This document shows, one piece after another, positions 1 through 9,740 of a stretch of DNA of 47,188 nucleotides. The translations under genes were made by a program, and so were the position numbers. The notes under the pieces were generated by a model. That model was given only the letters and a program-made list of their open reading frames with translations. It had not been told where the DNA came from and made no database searches. Source of the stretch: Pantoea sp. SoEX (GTDB lineage: Bacteria > Pseudomonadota > Gammaproteobacteria > Enterobacterales > Enterobacteriaceae); contig NZ_SZZT01000006.1 in the NCBI RefSeq assembly GCF_009829945.1, positions 1 through 47,188 of the forward strand, in the 5' to 3' direction. Each line of letters opens with the position of its first letter. Positions within the stretch are counted from its first letter, which is position 1.

Positions 1-51
1 TTAATATAATATATATTATCATATTAAATAATATTATATTATAATTTTTAA

Positions 52-582
52 TTATTTTAATTGCTTAAAATGATTAACAAAAAATTTTACTTTTTCCCAG
101 TCAGTGTATTCAATATCACAATTAAGATCTGTTGCTCCCCCTGTTAAAAACATAATAATTTTAATTATATTTTTATTAAACCAATTATAACGTGAATATT
201 GTAGGGCGCCGGCAAAAACAGCGCAACAATCTGGTTTCCACGGAGAATTAATTAAGAATTTTTTAGTATAAGAATTAGTATTAGGTAAATTTTTATCACT
301 TTTACGAGCAGTAAGATTAACAGAAAAAAAACCACTAATTAGTTTTTTCAGAGTACATAAATTATATTTTATAAATTTATTAACTATGGGATTAAAATGA
401 CCGTAATAAATTGAAGCTCCAATTAAAATACGATCATATTGTTTCCAATTTAATTTTATTTTTATTGCATCATTTATATTTATAACATCACATAATTGAT
501 TCATTCTAATAATATCGGCTATATAAAAAGAAATTTTTTTTGTTTGTCCATTACGACTACAAAAAATAATTAATGTTTTCAT
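52..582 (-). CDS. hemG: Protoporphyrinogen IX dehydrogenase (quinone), HemG
   Basis: HemG oxidises protoporphyrinogen IX to protoporphyrin IX, the penultimate step of heme synthesis, passing electrons to the membrane quinone pool. The 176-residue protein has a flavodoxin-like FMN-binding start (S9-R-N-G-Q-T14) and the family segments IGASIYYGHF, SVNLTARKSDKNLPNTNSY and TGGATDL. E. coli HemG has 181 residues. I chose the ATG at 582 because it begins MKTLII as in E. coli and is preceded by AAGGAT; the ATG at 603 lies upstream of that ribosome-binding site. With hemC and hemD 12 kb away it shows that heme synthesis is kept. In E. coli hemG is followed by an rRNA operon, which would lie just left of this window (inference). 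Confidence 0.95.
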   Translation of the reverse strand: MKTLIIFCSRNGQTKKISFYIADIIRMNQLCDVININDAIKIKLNWKQYDRILIGASIYYGHFNPIVNKFIKYNLCTLKKLISGFFSVNLTARKSDKNLPNTNSYTKKFLINSPWKPDCCAVFAGALQYSRYNWFNKNIIKIIMFLTGGATDLNCDIEYTDWEKVKFFVNHFKQLK

Positions 583-825
583 TAATTTATAATCCTTATT
601 CATAATTTTTGTTATGAGTGACTATTTTAAAAATCGTAAATTAACTAAAAACAATCAAGTTATGTGTTATAATTCAATATAATATTTATATATTATCTTA
701 ATAAGTTATAAATCAAATATCAATAATTGCTAAATATTTCAGAACAATTTTTCATATCATATGATTATTTGACTAAATTTTAGTTTTACTATGCTATTTT
801 TAATAAGTTATATAAAATCAATAAT

Positions 826-1557
826 TTATTTTAATCTGTTGTAGTTTTTTAAATAATAATGTGAAAAAAATAAACCTATTTCAAATAAAAGGTATAAGGG
901 AATAGCAAGTATAATTTGAGATAAAACATCTGGTGTTAATAACATACCAATAATAAAGGTACCAACAAAAATATATGCTCGATTGTTTTTGAGTTTTTTA
1001 GTGTCAGTGATACCTATCCAACATAATAATATAATTACTACAGGTATTTCAAAAGAAATACCACATACCATGAATAACCATATTATAAAATCAAGATAAT
1101 TAGTAATATCAGTAGCAATAGTTACTCCTTTTGGTAAAGCATTAATAAAAAATTTAAATGCCATTGGCAAAATAAAAAAATAAGCAAAAAATACTCCTAA
1201 ATAAAATAACAATGTACCAAAAATTGCTATAGGTATCAATAAATTACGTTCGTTTTTATAAAGAGCTGGAGCAATAAACGCCCATATCTGATAAATAATT
1301 ATAGGGACTGAAAGAAAAATAGATACAATAATAGTAAGTTTTATTGGAGTAACAAAAGGAGCAGTAACTGCTGTTGCAATCATTTTTGCACCTTCTGGCA
1401 TTTGATTTATTAATGGTAACGCTACTAAATTGTAAATATTGTTTGAAAAATAGACAAGTATTAAAAAAACAATACAAATAGTAATAACACAATTTAATAC
1501 ACGTTTTCGTAATTCAATTATATGATCTATAAATAACTGTTTATTTTCAACAATCAT
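826..1557 (-). CDS. tatC: Sec-independent protein translocase subunit TatC
   Basis: TatC is the multi-spanning core of the twin-arginine translocase and binds the RR signal peptide of folded exported proteins. The 243-residue protein has the expected six membrane segments. The signal-binding residues F94 (in WAFIAPALY) and E103 fall at the same positions as in E. coli TatC, and the HIIELRKR N-terminus is clear. I placed the start at the ATG at 1557, which gives MIVENKQLF, aligned with E. coli MSVEDTQPL. An in-frame ATG at 1593 would add 12 unrelated residues. The start overlaps the end of tatB by 11 bases, so tatABC is a tight operon. tatD, next in E. coli, is missing. Confidence 0.95.
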   Translation of the reverse strand: MIVENKQLFIDHIIELRKRVLNCVITICIVFLILVYFSNNIYNLVALPLINQMPEGAKMIATAVTAPFVTPIKLTIIVSIFLSVPIIIYQIWAFIAPALYKNERNLLIPIAIFGTLLFYLGVFFAYFFILPMAFKFFINALPKGVTIATDITNYLDFIIWLFMVCGISFEIPVVIILLCWIGITDTKKLKNNRAYIFVGTFIIGMLLTPDVLSQIILAIPLYLLFEIGLFFSHYYLKNYNRLK

Positions 1558-2062
1558 TATTGTGGTCACTTTTAGAATAATGTAAATTATCACTATATAA
1601 ATAATCTAACATTTTCTTTTGAGATAATATTTTTTTATTTAAATATAAGTTTTTTTGTTTCATGTCATATATATTTTTTAATAAAATTGTAAATGATTGA
1701 TTAATTTCTTTTAGCAATATTTCAAATTGATCAATATCATATTCCTTTTTTTTAAATAGCATGTTATTTTTGCAAGTTTTTTCTAATATAATTTTAATAT
1801 CATCAACTTCTTTTATTATTTTATTTTTATTATCAATAGTTAAATTATTTAAACTAACATAATCTGCAATGTTCATATTTTTTTCTAAAATTTTTGATTT
1901 AAATAAATCAAAAATTTCAATTTTTATGATTGATTGAAGATTTTTTAATAATTTAAAAAATTGTATGATTGTTTTAGCTATAACAGGAAATCTTTTAGGA
2001 CCTAAGAAAATTAATCCAATTATAAATACTAGCATTAATTCTCCAAAACTAAAGTTTAACAC
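1547..2062 (-). CDS. tatB: Sec-independent protein translocase subunit TatB
   Basis: TatB partners TatC in the twin-arginine signal receptor complex. The 171-residue protein has one N-terminal membrane helix carrying the conserved E8 (FSFGELMLVFIIGL) and the LGPKRFPV hinge, then a long charged, Lys/Asn-rich amphipathic and coiled region that is poorly conserved, as is normal for the family. It starts with GTG, as in E. coli, preceded by AAGG eight bases upstream and only three bases after the tatA stop. The C-terminal half is strongly biased toward Ile, Lys and Asn, which fits the AT bias. Confidence 0.93.
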   Translation of the reverse strand: MLNFSFGELMLVFIIGLIFLGPKRFPVIAKTIIQFFKLLKNLQSIIKIEIFDLFKSKILEKNMNIADYVSLNNLTIDNKNKIIKEVDDIKIILEKTCKNNMLFKKKEYDIDQFEILLKEINQSFTILLKNIYDMKQKNLYLNKKILSQKKMLDYLYSDNLHYSKSDHNNDC

Positions 2063-2065
2063 AAG

Positions 2066-2299
2066 CTATACCTTATCATTGTTTTTCACTTCATCATTAT
2101 TAAATAAATTTCTTGATTTATCTATGACGATATTTTCATCAATATTATTACTTTGTTCTTGATCATCATTTATAGCCTTTTTAAAACCCCTGATAGAAGC
2201 ACCTAAATCTGAACCAAGATTACGTAATTTATCGGTGCCAAATAATAGCACAACAATCATAGCGATTATTAATAGTTGCCAAACACTTATGCCATCCAT
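2066..2299 (-). CDS. tatA: Sec-independent protein translocase subunit TatA
   Basis: TatA oligomers form the transport conduit of the twin-arginine pathway. The 77-residue protein keeps the short N-terminal membrane helix ([16 protein letters not shown]), the conserved F20-G21 hinge and the amphipathic helix [13 protein letters not shown]. The acidic tail is about 12 residues shorter than in E. coli TatA (89). GGAAGG sits upstream of the ATG. It is the first gene of tatABC, and the promoter should lie in the 1.5-kb gene-free region upstream. In E. coli ubiB precedes it; that gene is absent here. Confidence 0.95.
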   Translation of the reverse strand: MDGISVWQLLIIAMIVVLLFGTDKLRNLGSDLGASIRGFKKAINDDQEQSNNIDENIVIDKSRNLFNNDEVKNNDKV

Positions 2300-3804
2300 G
2301 AAATACCTTCCAATATTTTTTAAATATTAAATAATTTAATTAAACATTTTGATATTATCTAATTTAAAAATATCATTTTCATTAAATTATGATATTTTTT
2401 AGTTAAGTTTAAGACAATCTCATTTTTAATAATGACATTAAAAAAAGTAACATGAATACACATTATATTTAATTATTAAAAATTAAATAATAGTTTTAAT
2501 TATTATATTTTATTACTTAATAAAAGTATGAACAATATAAGTAACATATACTTTCTTATGAATTATAAGATAATCGATTTAATTAACAATTTTAAGTTTA
2601 TTAATTAATATTATTTTTAATATAAATATATCTATAATTACGTTATGATATATAATAAATTAATATTTATTATTATAATACATTAATATAATAGTTAAAA
2701 TAGTATTTTAGATAAAAAATTATTTTATCTTGTTATATTATTAAATATTAGTAATCTATTAAATAATTTTTTAATTAATTCATTAATGAGATTCATATTT
2801 ATGATAATTATGTTTTTTAGATAATTCTAGATCAATAGAATATTTAACATTAATCTATAAATTACAAAATTTTTTTGTATCTTTTTTATAATTAAGATAG
2901 GTTTTATCTAAACTATTTTATATCATCAATAAATAATATCATCTGATCATATATTTTTGTTGTATAATTCACTATTTGATTAACATTTATATGGTGATAC
3001 TCATTTTTTTCCGTAAATGATTTAAAGATAGTAGGACTAAAATGATGTGTTATTTCATATATTTATATAATAAATTAGGTAATTTTTTGAATTTACTTAA
3101 ACTTATATAATTTTATGGCTTTAATATGTTATTAGATAGCATTTTTGATATTAATTTTATTTTTTGAATAGAAGCATTTTTTTATAATGTCCTATAAATT
3201 TACTATTATTTTATATAATTTAACGGTTTCTTAAGATATATTAAAATTTAATTTTTATAATCGTTTGATTTAATTATTTAAGCAATCTTTTTTTGTATTT
3301 CAATATTAATTTTTTATTACGAAAGATGACTATTTATTCTTTTATACACATAAAATAACAATTCATTAATATTTAAAGCAATTTAATCTATTGTAGAAAA
3401 TCTTTTTTTAAACATTATCTATTAAATTTTTGTTTTATATATTTTTGTATATAATGATTTTTTAATAGATTTTTTAACTAAAAGATCAGTAAATATATTA
3501 TATCTTATATTTTTTAAATATAAATTCTGTAATAAACTTAGTTAATAATACTTATATATTTATAAAACATTTATTAAAAATAATTTATCATTTAATAATG
3601 ATTATCCATTAGAATTTCTAAAGCAGAAATTCTAATGTTTTAATACGATATTACAGATAAAATTATTTATTATTCTATCTATTAATAATAATTTTATGAT
3701 ATTATTAGTATTTCAATATTTTATAATTTATAAAATTTTTTATTTAAAAAAACCAATTTTACTGTAAATAAATCTTCATATTATATGAAATTAATCAAAT
3801 TAAT
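2300..3804. other. 1.5-kb gene-free region between metE and tatA
   Basis: I see no open frame of useful length on either strand. The sequence is extremely AT-rich and broken by stops in all frames. In E. coli this interval holds udp, rmuC, ubiE, ubiJ and ubiB, so it is probably the eroded remains of some of these, but I could not align any fragment convincingly. It must contain the tatA promoter near its left end. One clear structure stands out, the perfect inverted repeat at 3607-3637. Confidence 0.6.
3607..3637. repeat. Perfect 13-bp stem-loop downstream of metE
   Basis: The arms are CATTAGAATTTCT (3607-3619) and AGAAATTCTAATG (3625-3637) around a five-base loop. It lies about 170 bases past the metE stop. 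On the plus strand it is followed by GTTTTAA. On the minus strand, the sense of metE, no T run follows, so it is not a textbook terminator for metE. A role at the 3' end of a transcript is a guess. Confidence 0.5.
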
Positions 3805-6078
3805 TTATCCTACGTTTTCATTACGTAAATCAATAGCTGCTTGTACCATATTTTTTAAAGATTGACGTACTTCATCCCAACTACGAGTTTTTAAACCACA
3901 ATCAGGATTAACCCATAAACGTTCTTTTGGAATATATTTAGCAGCCATTTTTAATAAATTTTTCATAGATGATACGCTAGGTATATTGGGAGAATGTATA
4001 TCATATACTCCAGGACCAATTTCATTTGGATATTCGAATGATTCAAAGTATTTTAATAGTTCCATATTAGATCGCGAAGTTTCAATTGTAATAACATCTG
4101 CATCTAAATTTGCTATAGAGTCCATAATATCATTAAATTCACAATAACACATATGAGTATGTATTTGTGTAGTATCTTTTACAACTGAAGAAGTTATATG
4201 AAAAGCTTCAATAGCCCATTTTAAATAATTTTTCCAATTTGATTTATGTAGAGGTAAACCTTCACGTAATGCTGGTTCATCAATTTGAATAATTCCTATT
4301 CCAACTTTTTCTAAAGCTTCTACTTCATCTCTTAATGAAAGAGCTATTTGTTTTGCTACTATTTCTCGAGGTATATCTTCTCTTATAAAAGACCAACATA
4401 AAATTGTTACTGGACCAGTTATCATTCCTTTTACTGGTTTTTTTGTCAGTGATTGCGCATATTTTGCCCATTCTATTGTAATATCTTTTGGACGAAATAC
4501 ATCTCCTATAATTATTGGTGGTTTAACACAACGAGAACCATAGCTTTGTATCCAACCGTTTTGTGTAAATACAAAACCATCTAAATGTTCGCTAAAATAC
4601 TCAACCATATCATTTCTTTCTGCTTCACCATGCACTAATACATCTATATTTAATTTTTCTTGTTCAAAAATGGTTTGTTTTATGTTTTTAAAAATGTTCT
4701 CTTTATAGTCATCATAATTTAATTTTCCCTGCTTTAATTTTAAGCGTAAATTACGAATATCAGAAGTTTGTGGGAAAGAACCTATTGTAGTTGTTGGCCA
4801 ACATGGTAAATTAAATCTTTTATGTTGTAATTTAATACGATTCTTATATGTAACATTACGTTTTACGTTTTTTTTGATAAAATTTTTTATACGTTTTTGT
4901 ACAATTTGATTATTCACTTTTTTTGAAAAAGGATGAGAAATTATAGAATAACTCCAACTTTCTAAAAGTGATTTATCGTTATTATTAAGAGCATCTCTTA
5001 ATAATGCAAGTTCTTCACATTTTTGTAATGCAAATGCAAACCAATTACTTACCTCTTTTTCTAAACGTTTTTCATAACTTAAATCTATTGGAGTATGTAA
5101 TAATGAACATGAAGTACCGATCCAAAAATTTTGACGTTCATCTGTTAATATTTTTAAACGATCAAAACAATTACTTAAATTAGTACGCCAAATATTACGT
5201 CCATTAATAATACCTAAAGATAAAATCCATGATTGCGGAATTCTATCATTTAACATTTTAATATCGTCTTTTCCATGAACTACATCAATATGAATACCTT
5301 TTACTGGTAATTGACTAATTAAATTTATATTTTGGCTAATGCTATCAAAATAAGTTGTAAGTAATAAATGATCTTTCAAACATAACGTATTATAGGCTAT
5401 TTCAAATGCATCATGCCATTCTTTAGTTAATTCTAAAGATAATATAGGTTCTTCAATTTGTATCCATTTAACTCCTTTTTTAATTATTTTTGATAATATA
5501 CATTTATAAGTTGATAAAATATTTTCTAATAAAGAAAGTTTATTAAAATTTTTATCTTTAGTTTTTCCTAACCATAAATAGGTGATTGGACCTAATAATA
5601 CAGGTTTTATTTTATGATTTAATAATAGAGCTTCATCTATTTCGTCTAATAATTGAGTCCATTGGATCTTAAAATTTTGATTTTCTTCAAATTCTGGAAC
5701 TATGTAATGATAATTAGTATTAAACCATTTTGTCATTTCAGATGCTTTAGAAGAATTTCCATGATTCGAAACTCCACGAGCTATAAAGAACAAAGTATCT
5801 AAATCTACAGTACCATCTGAATTTTGGTGACGTTTAGGGATATTTCCTAATAATAAACTAGTAGTTAATACATGGTCATACCAAGCAAAATCACCTACAG
5901 GTAATATATCTATTCCAGCTTTTTTTTGTTGCTCCCAATGACGTTTACGTAATTCAGATCCTATTTTTAATAATTCTTTTTGATTTATATTTCCACTCCA
6001 ATAATTTTCCTGAGCTTTTTTTAATTCTCTATGAACACCAATACGAGGAAAACCAAGTGTATGGTTTAAAATAGCCAT
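3805..6078 (-). CDS. metE: Cobalamin-independent methionine synthase MetE
   Basis: MetE moves the methyl group of 5-methyltetrahydropteroyl-triglutamate to homocysteine, making methionine without vitamin B12. The 757-residue protein is full length (E. coli 753) with both barrel domains. The zinc ligands are all present: H642 and C644 in THMCYCEF, E666 in TIETSRS and C727 in NPDCGLKTR. The start ATG has GGAG upstream. It stands alone; metR, its divergent activator in E. coli, is missing, and I see no convincing operator upstream. Keeping a B12-free route fits a symbiont that makes its own methionine or supplies it to the host (inference). Confidence 0.98.
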   Translation of the reverse strand: MAILNHTLGFPRIGVHRELKKAQENYWSGNINQKELLKIGSELRKRHWEQQKKAGIDILPVGDFAWYDHVLTTSLLLGNIPKRHQNSDGTVDLDTLFFIARGVSNHGNSSKASEMTKWFNTNYHYIVPEFEENQNFKIQWTQLLDEIDEALLLNHKIKPVLLGPITYLWLGKTKDKNFNKLSLLENILSTYKCILSKIIKKGVKWIQIEEPILSLELTKEWHDAFEIAYNTLCLKDHLLLTTYFDSISQNINLISQLPVKGIHIDVVHGKDDIKMLNDRIPQSWILSLGIINGRNIWRTNLSNCFDRLKILTDERQNFWIGTSCSLLHTPIDLSYEKRLEKEVSNWFAFALQKCEELALLRDALNNNDKSLLESWSYSIISHPFSKKVNNQIVQKRIKNFIKKNVKRNVTYKNRIKLQHKRFNLPCWPTTTIGSFPQTSDIRNLRLKLKQGKLNYDDYKENIFKNIKQTIFEQEKLNIDVLVHGEAERNDMVEYFSEHLDGFVFTQNGWIQSYGSRCVKPPIIIGDVFRPKDITIEWAKYAQSLTKKPVKGMITGPVTILCWSFIREDIPREIVAKQIALSLRDEVEALEKVGIGIIQIDEPALREGLPLHKSNWKNYLKWAIEAFHITSSVVKDTTQIHTHMCYCEFNDIMDSIANLDADVITIETSRSNMELLKYFESFEYPNEIGPGVYDIHSPNIPSVSSMKNLLKMAAKYIPKERLWVNPDCGLKTRSWDEVRQSLKNMVQAAIDLRNENVG

Positions 6079-6146
6079 TTGAAGTTCTCCAAAATATTTT
6101 TAATTAATTTTTTTATAGAAGTAGACTATATTATTTTCAACGAATA

Positions 6147-6180
6147 TTAATCATATTATTGATATAAATAATATGATTAA
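6147..6180. repeat. Perfect 14-bp stem-loop upstream of metE
   Basis: The arms TTAATCATATTATT (6147-6160) and AATAATATGATTAA (6167-6180) flank the loop GATATA. It lies 70-100 bases upstream of the metE start, so it could lie in the metE leader or promoter region. It could also be part of the 3' end of corA. No T run follows on either strand. Confidence 0.5.
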
Positions 6181-6248
6181 ATTTCATTCTAAAAAATAAT
6201 TGTTTAAATTCTTAATATTTATTTATTATATTAATTTATGATAAATTA

Positions 6249-6284
6249 TTTTATTTTCAATAACATTTGTTATTGAAAATAAAA
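6249..6284. repeat. Perfect 17-bp stem-loop between corA and metE
   Basis: The arms TTTTATTTTCAATAACA (6249-6265) and TGTTATTGAAAATAAAA (6268-6284) are separated by only two bases. It is the longest short-loop inverted repeat I found in the window. It lies about 120 bases beyond the corA stop. The outer A/T pairs would give it U-rich flanks on either strand, so a weak bidirectional terminator is possible. Confidence 0.55.
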
Positions 6285-6402
6285 ATTAAATATTTTATAA
6301 ATTAATCAAATTGACAATTGTTGTTATATATTATTAACATAACATATAAATATTAAATGATTATTGAATGGATATGTTTATATCAAGAAATAAATTAATA
6401 AT

Positions 6403-7356
6403 TTATAACCAGTTTTTATGCTTAAAATAAAGATATGGAGCTACACCTACTATAATCATTAAGCAAATTACTGCTGGATAACCAAAACTCCATTTCAGTT
6501 CAGGCATATACTCAAAATTCATTCCATAACTTGAAGCTAGTAGTGTAGGCGGCAAAAACATTACTGATACTACAGAGAATATTTTAATAATTCGGTTTTG
6601 TTCAATATTTATTAACCCCATAGCAGCTTGCATTAAAAAATTAACTTTTTGAAATAAAGATTCATTATGAGGTAATAAAGATTCAATATCTCTGAGTACT
6701 TCTCTTGCTTGTTCTAATTGATTAGTAGGTAAACGTCCTTTTCTCAACAAAAAATTAAGTGCTCTTTGAGTATCCATAAGACATAATCTAACTTTCCAGC
6801 TTACATCTTCCAATTCAGCTAAACAAGATAGTGATGAATTATATTCTTCACCTTGTTGACCTTCCATTACTACACGACTAAGTTTTTCCAATGCACTATA
6901 AATGCTTTCCATAGCATCTGCTAATTGCTCAATTTTTGTTTCAAATAAATCTAATAAAAGCTCAAAGGCATTTCCATCAAGTAATGTTTGATTACGAGCT
7001 CGCATTCTATATAATCGAAATGCTGGTAATTCTCTTTCACGTAATGTATACAATCTGCCTTCACGAACAATAAAAGCTACTGTAGAATTACCAGCATGAT
7101 ATTCAGCGTCTTCATAAAAAAAGAATGAATGTATGTGCAAACCGTCGTTATCTTCAAAAAAACGAGCTGATGCTTCAATATCTTCTAGCTCTGGACGTGT
7201 AGCTAAATGCTGTCCTAATTCGTATTGAACTAATTTACGTTCATTTTCTTCGGGTTCAATGAGATCTATCCAAATAGCTGATGTTAATTGATCATTTTTT
7301 TCCTCAAGTTCTAGCTTTATAAGACGACCAGAATCTAACTTAAATGCATATAGCAT
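6403..7356 (-). CDS. corA: Magnesium/cobalt transport protein CorA
   Basis: CorA is the pentameric inner-membrane Mg2+ channel, which also carries Co2+ and Ni2+. The 317-residue protein (E. coli 316) has the long cytoplasmic funnel domain, then two C-terminal membrane segments joined by a loop that starts with the selectivity motif G-M-N at 278-280 ([18 protein letters not shown]) and ends with the basic tail KHKNWL. It is very well conserved, for example in [23 protein letters not shown] precedes the ATG. As in E. coli it lies downstream of uvrD on the same strand. Confidence 0.98.
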   Translation of the reverse strand: MLYAFKLDSGRLIKLELEEKNDQLTSAIWIDLIEPEENERKLVQYELGQHLATRPELEDIEASARFFEDNDGLHIHSFFFYEDAEYHAGNSTVAFIVREGRLYTLRERELPAFRLYRMRARNQTLLDGNAFELLLDLFETKIEQLADAMESIYSALEKLSRVVMEGQQGEEYNSSLSCLAELEDVSWKVRLCLMDTQRALNFLLRKGRLPTNQLEQAREVLRDIESLLPHNESLFQKVNFLMQAAMGLINIEQNRIIKIFSVVSVMFLPPTLLASSYGMNFEYMPELKWSFGYPAVICLMIIVGVAPYLYFKHKNWL

Positions 7357-7564
7357 ATCAACCCTACATAAAAAAATTTATTAATTTAATTTATATTTTA
7401 ACAATAAAATAAAAAATAATTAAGTTTATTATTTTTTATTTTATTTTATACAAAATAATCATTTATTTATTATGTATGATAAACATATATTTCTACATAT
7501 GCTATAAATCATAGCTATTTTATTATAATTAAGTTAATTATATTAGAAAACACTGATATAAAAA

Positions 7565-7593
7565 ATTCATTTTAATAAGTTATTAAAATGAAT
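7565..7593. repeat. Perfect 13-bp stem-loop
   Basis: The arms ATTCATTTTAATA (7565-7577) and TATTAAAATGAAT (7581-7593) flank the three-base loop AGT. Its right arm overlaps the start of the tandem duplication at 7587-7614. The function is unknown. Confidence 0.5.
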
Positions 7594-7614
7594 AATTGGT
7601 AATGAATAATTGGT
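7587..7614. repeat. Tandem duplication of a 14-base unit
   Basis: The unit AATGAATAATTGGT occurs twice without a mismatch (7587-7600 and 7601-7614). This is probably a recent replication slippage event in non-coding DNA. Confidence 0.6.
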
Positions 7615-7643
7615 TTTGAAATATAAACTACAATAAGCATGCG

Positions 7644-7674
7644 ATATATTTTCTATTTTTAATAGAAAATATAT
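7644..7674 (-). terminator. Stem-loop immediately after the uvrD stop
   Basis: The perfect 14-bp stem ATATATTTTCTATT (7644-7657) / AATAGAAAATATAT (7661-7674) with a three-base loop begins only seven bases after the uvrD stop codon. The position suggests a transcript 3' end or an mRNA-protecting hairpin. It is almost all A/T and is not followed by a T run on the minus strand, so a standard intrinsic terminator is doubtful. Confidence 0.4.
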
Positions 7675-7681
7675 TACACAT

Positions 7682-9628
7682 TTACTTGTTTTTATAAGAA
7701 TATATTTTTTCTATGCAATTAAATGGTAATTCTTTAATAAAACGAGAAGGCTGACAGTTGATTTCCTTTCCATACAATCGACGAGTTGTAGCATAAGTTA
7801 AAGTAAGTTTAAACATTGCTCTAGTAATGCCTACGTAAGTTAAACGACGTTCTTCTTCTAATTTAATATTTTCATACATAGACATCCTGCTTGGCAACAT
7901 ACCTTCTTCCATACCAACAATGAATACTTCACTAAATTCTAATCCTTTTGCTGCATGAATTGTCATAAGTTGTACTACATTATTATTTTTCCATGTATCA
8001 TCAAGTTGATTTTTATCTTCTTCTAATACAGAATAAGATAGAAATTCTTGTAAAGGTGTTAAATTATTATCTTTGCAATTAAACTGTTGTGTAGCATTTA
8101 CTAGTTCTTTAAGATTCTCAATTCGATCATAAGATTTTCCTATTTCTTGTTCATACATTGACCACAAACCAGAATCTTTAATAACTATATCTGTTTGTAT
8201 ATAAAGTGGTAATCCAATAGTTTTTTTTATTAAGTTAGTAATTAATTTTATAAAATATTCTAACGAAGCAGTAACACGTTTTGTTAATAGTTTTGATTTT
8301 ATTAAATTATTAGTAGAATTCCATAATGTTAATTTCTCTTTCTGAGCAAATTCACGTATTATACTAACTGTACGTTCTCCTATACCACGTTGTGGAGTAT
8401 TAATTATACGTTCAAAAGCAATATCATCATTTTTATTGTTTATAATACGCAAATAAGCAATTACATCTTTAATTTCCTTACGTTCAAAAAATTTCATTCC
8501 ACCGTAAATACGGTATGGAATTTTTTTATATAGAAGTGCATCTTCTAATATACGTGATTGAGCATTACTACGATAAAGAATTGCGCAATCTAAAAATTTA
8601 TTTCTTTCTTTCTGTAATTTTTTTATACAATTAGTTACGAAATTAGCTTCATCTAATTCATTGATAGCTTTATAAATAGATACAGGTGCACCGTCTGTTC
8701 TATTTGTCCATAATTTTTTACCCATACGTATGCTATTATTAGCAATAAGAGTATTAGCAGTTTGTAAAATTTTGTTAGTAGAACGATAATTTTGTTCTAA
8801 TCTTATAATTTCTGTCTTAGGATAATCGGTTAAAAATTTTTGTATATTTTTGACTTTAGCTCCTCGCCAACCATAAATAGATTGATCATCGTCACCTACT
8901 ATGATTACCTTACCTTTGTTACCAGCTAATATACGAGTCCACTCATATTGAATGCAATTTGTATCTTGAAACTCATCAACCAATATATTATTAAAACGAT
9001 TCTGATAGTAGCCAAGAATATCTGGTCTATTAAGCCATAGTTCATAGCTACGTAAAATAATTTCTGCAAAATCAACTAAACCTATACGATCACATGCTTC
9101 TTGATATTCTTTATAAATATGCAACCAATTTTTTTCTATAAAGTTATTGCTAACATTTTTTGGTCGTAATCCTTCATCCTTTTTGTTGTTAATGTACCAC
9201 ATAGCTTTATTTGCTGACCATTTTTTTTCGTCAAAATTCATATTTTTTATTAAGGATTTTATAAAACGTAATTGATCTTCATTATCTAAAATTTGAAAGT
9301 TTTTCGGTAAATTAGCTTCTATATGGTGTATTCTAAGTATACGATGTGCTAAACTGTGAAAAGTGCCAATCCACATTTTATCTTTACTTAAATTTACGAG
9401 TTTATCCACACGATTACGTATTTCTGTAACAGCTTTATTAGTAAAAGTTACAGCTAGAATTGAACTTGGAAGACACTTATCTATTAATAATAGCCAAGCA
9501 ATACGATGCACTAATATCCTTGTTTTTCCACTACCTGCACCTGCTAATACTAATAAATTACTACGTGGAGCTGAAACAGCTGCACGTTGTTTATCATTTA
9601 AACCTTCTAGAATTTTAAGAATTTTCAT
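7682..9628 (-). CDS. uvrD: DNA helicase II UvrD, lacking the C-terminal domain
   Basis: UvrD is the 3'-5' superfamily 1A helicase of nucleotide excision repair and mismatch repair. The 648 residues carry the full motor: Walker A AGAGSGKT (29-36, K35), GTFHSLAHR, the Walker B DEFQDTN, GDDDQSIYGWRGA, QNYRSTN, MTIHAAKGLEF and VGITRAM. The frame ends shortly after PSRFIKELP, whereas E. coli UvrD (720) continues for about 70 residues with a linker and a Tudor-like domain. In E. coli that tail contacts RNA polymerase and is not needed for unwinding. I infer a helicase still active in repair but uncoupled from transcription. xerC and yigB, between uvrD and dapF in E. coli, are gone. Confidence 0.95.
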   Translation of the reverse strand: MKILKILEGLNDKQRAAVSAPRSNLLVLAGAGSGKTRILVHRIAWLLLIDKCLPSSILAVTFTNKAVTEIRNRVDKLVNLSKDKMWIGTFHSLAHRILRIHHIEANLPKNFQILDNEDQLRFIKSLIKNMNFDEKKWSANKAMWYINNKKDEGLRPKNVSNNFIEKNWLHIYKEYQEACDRIGLVDFAEIILRSYELWLNRPDILGYYQNRFNNILVDEFQDTNCIQYEWTRILAGNKGKVIIVGDDDQSIYGWRGAKVKNIQKFLTDYPKTEIIRLEQNYRSTNKILQTANTLIANNSIRMGKKLWTNRTDGAPVSIYKAINELDEANFVTNCIKKLQKERNKFLDCAILYRSNAQSRILEDALLYKKIPYRIYGGMKFFERKEIKDVIAYLRIINNKNDDIAFERIINTPQRGIGERTVSIIREFAQKEKLTLWNSTNNLIKSKLLTKRVTASLEYFIKLITNLIKKTIGLPLYIQTDIVIKDSGLWSMYEQEIGKSYDRIENLKELVNATQQFNCKDNNLTPLQEFLSYSVLEEDKNQLDDTWKNNNVVQLMTIHAAKGLEFSEVFIVGMEEGMLPSRMSMYENIKLEEERRLTYVGITRAMFKLTLTYATTRRLYGKEINCQPSRFIKELPFNCIEKIYSYKNK

Positions 9629-9740
9629 TATTAATGATATAGTAGTAAATATAATAAAAAAATTAATTATTGTTAAATATAAATGATTGACATAAAAATA
9701 TGTTATATTATAAATATATACATATAATCATGATAATTAT

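Larger units (their letters stand above)
6079..6402. other. Intergenic region between corA and metE with two stem-loops
   Basis: These 324 bases hold no gene. They contain the metE ribosome-binding site and presumably its promoter, the end of the corA transcript, and two strong perfect stem-loops at 6147-6180 and 6249-6284. In E. coli many genes, including recQ, pldA and metR, lie in this interval. Confidence 0.6.
7357..7681. other. Intergenic region between uvrD and corA with repeats
   Basis: These 325 bases hold no gene. They contain two perfect stem-loops (7565-7593 and 7644-7674) and a 14-base tandem duplication (7587-7614). I looked for the missing C-terminal codons of uvrD in this stretch and found no recognisable remnant. 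The corA promoter should lie near 7357-7450. Confidence 0.55.

Noticed and set aside
6079-6402. SAM riboswitch or MetJ operator upstream of metE
   Set aside because: I see no riboswitch core and no clear AGACGTCT-like tandem boxes; only simple stem-loops.
9402-9410. Perfect DnaA box TTATCCACA
   Set aside because: It lies inside the uvrD coding sequence, is single, and has no neighbouring boxes or AT-rich unwinding repeats, so I treat it as chance.
9363-9686. 107-codon plus-strand frame opposite the uvrD N-terminus
   Set aside because: Antisense to strongly conserved helicase motifs; no recognisable protein.
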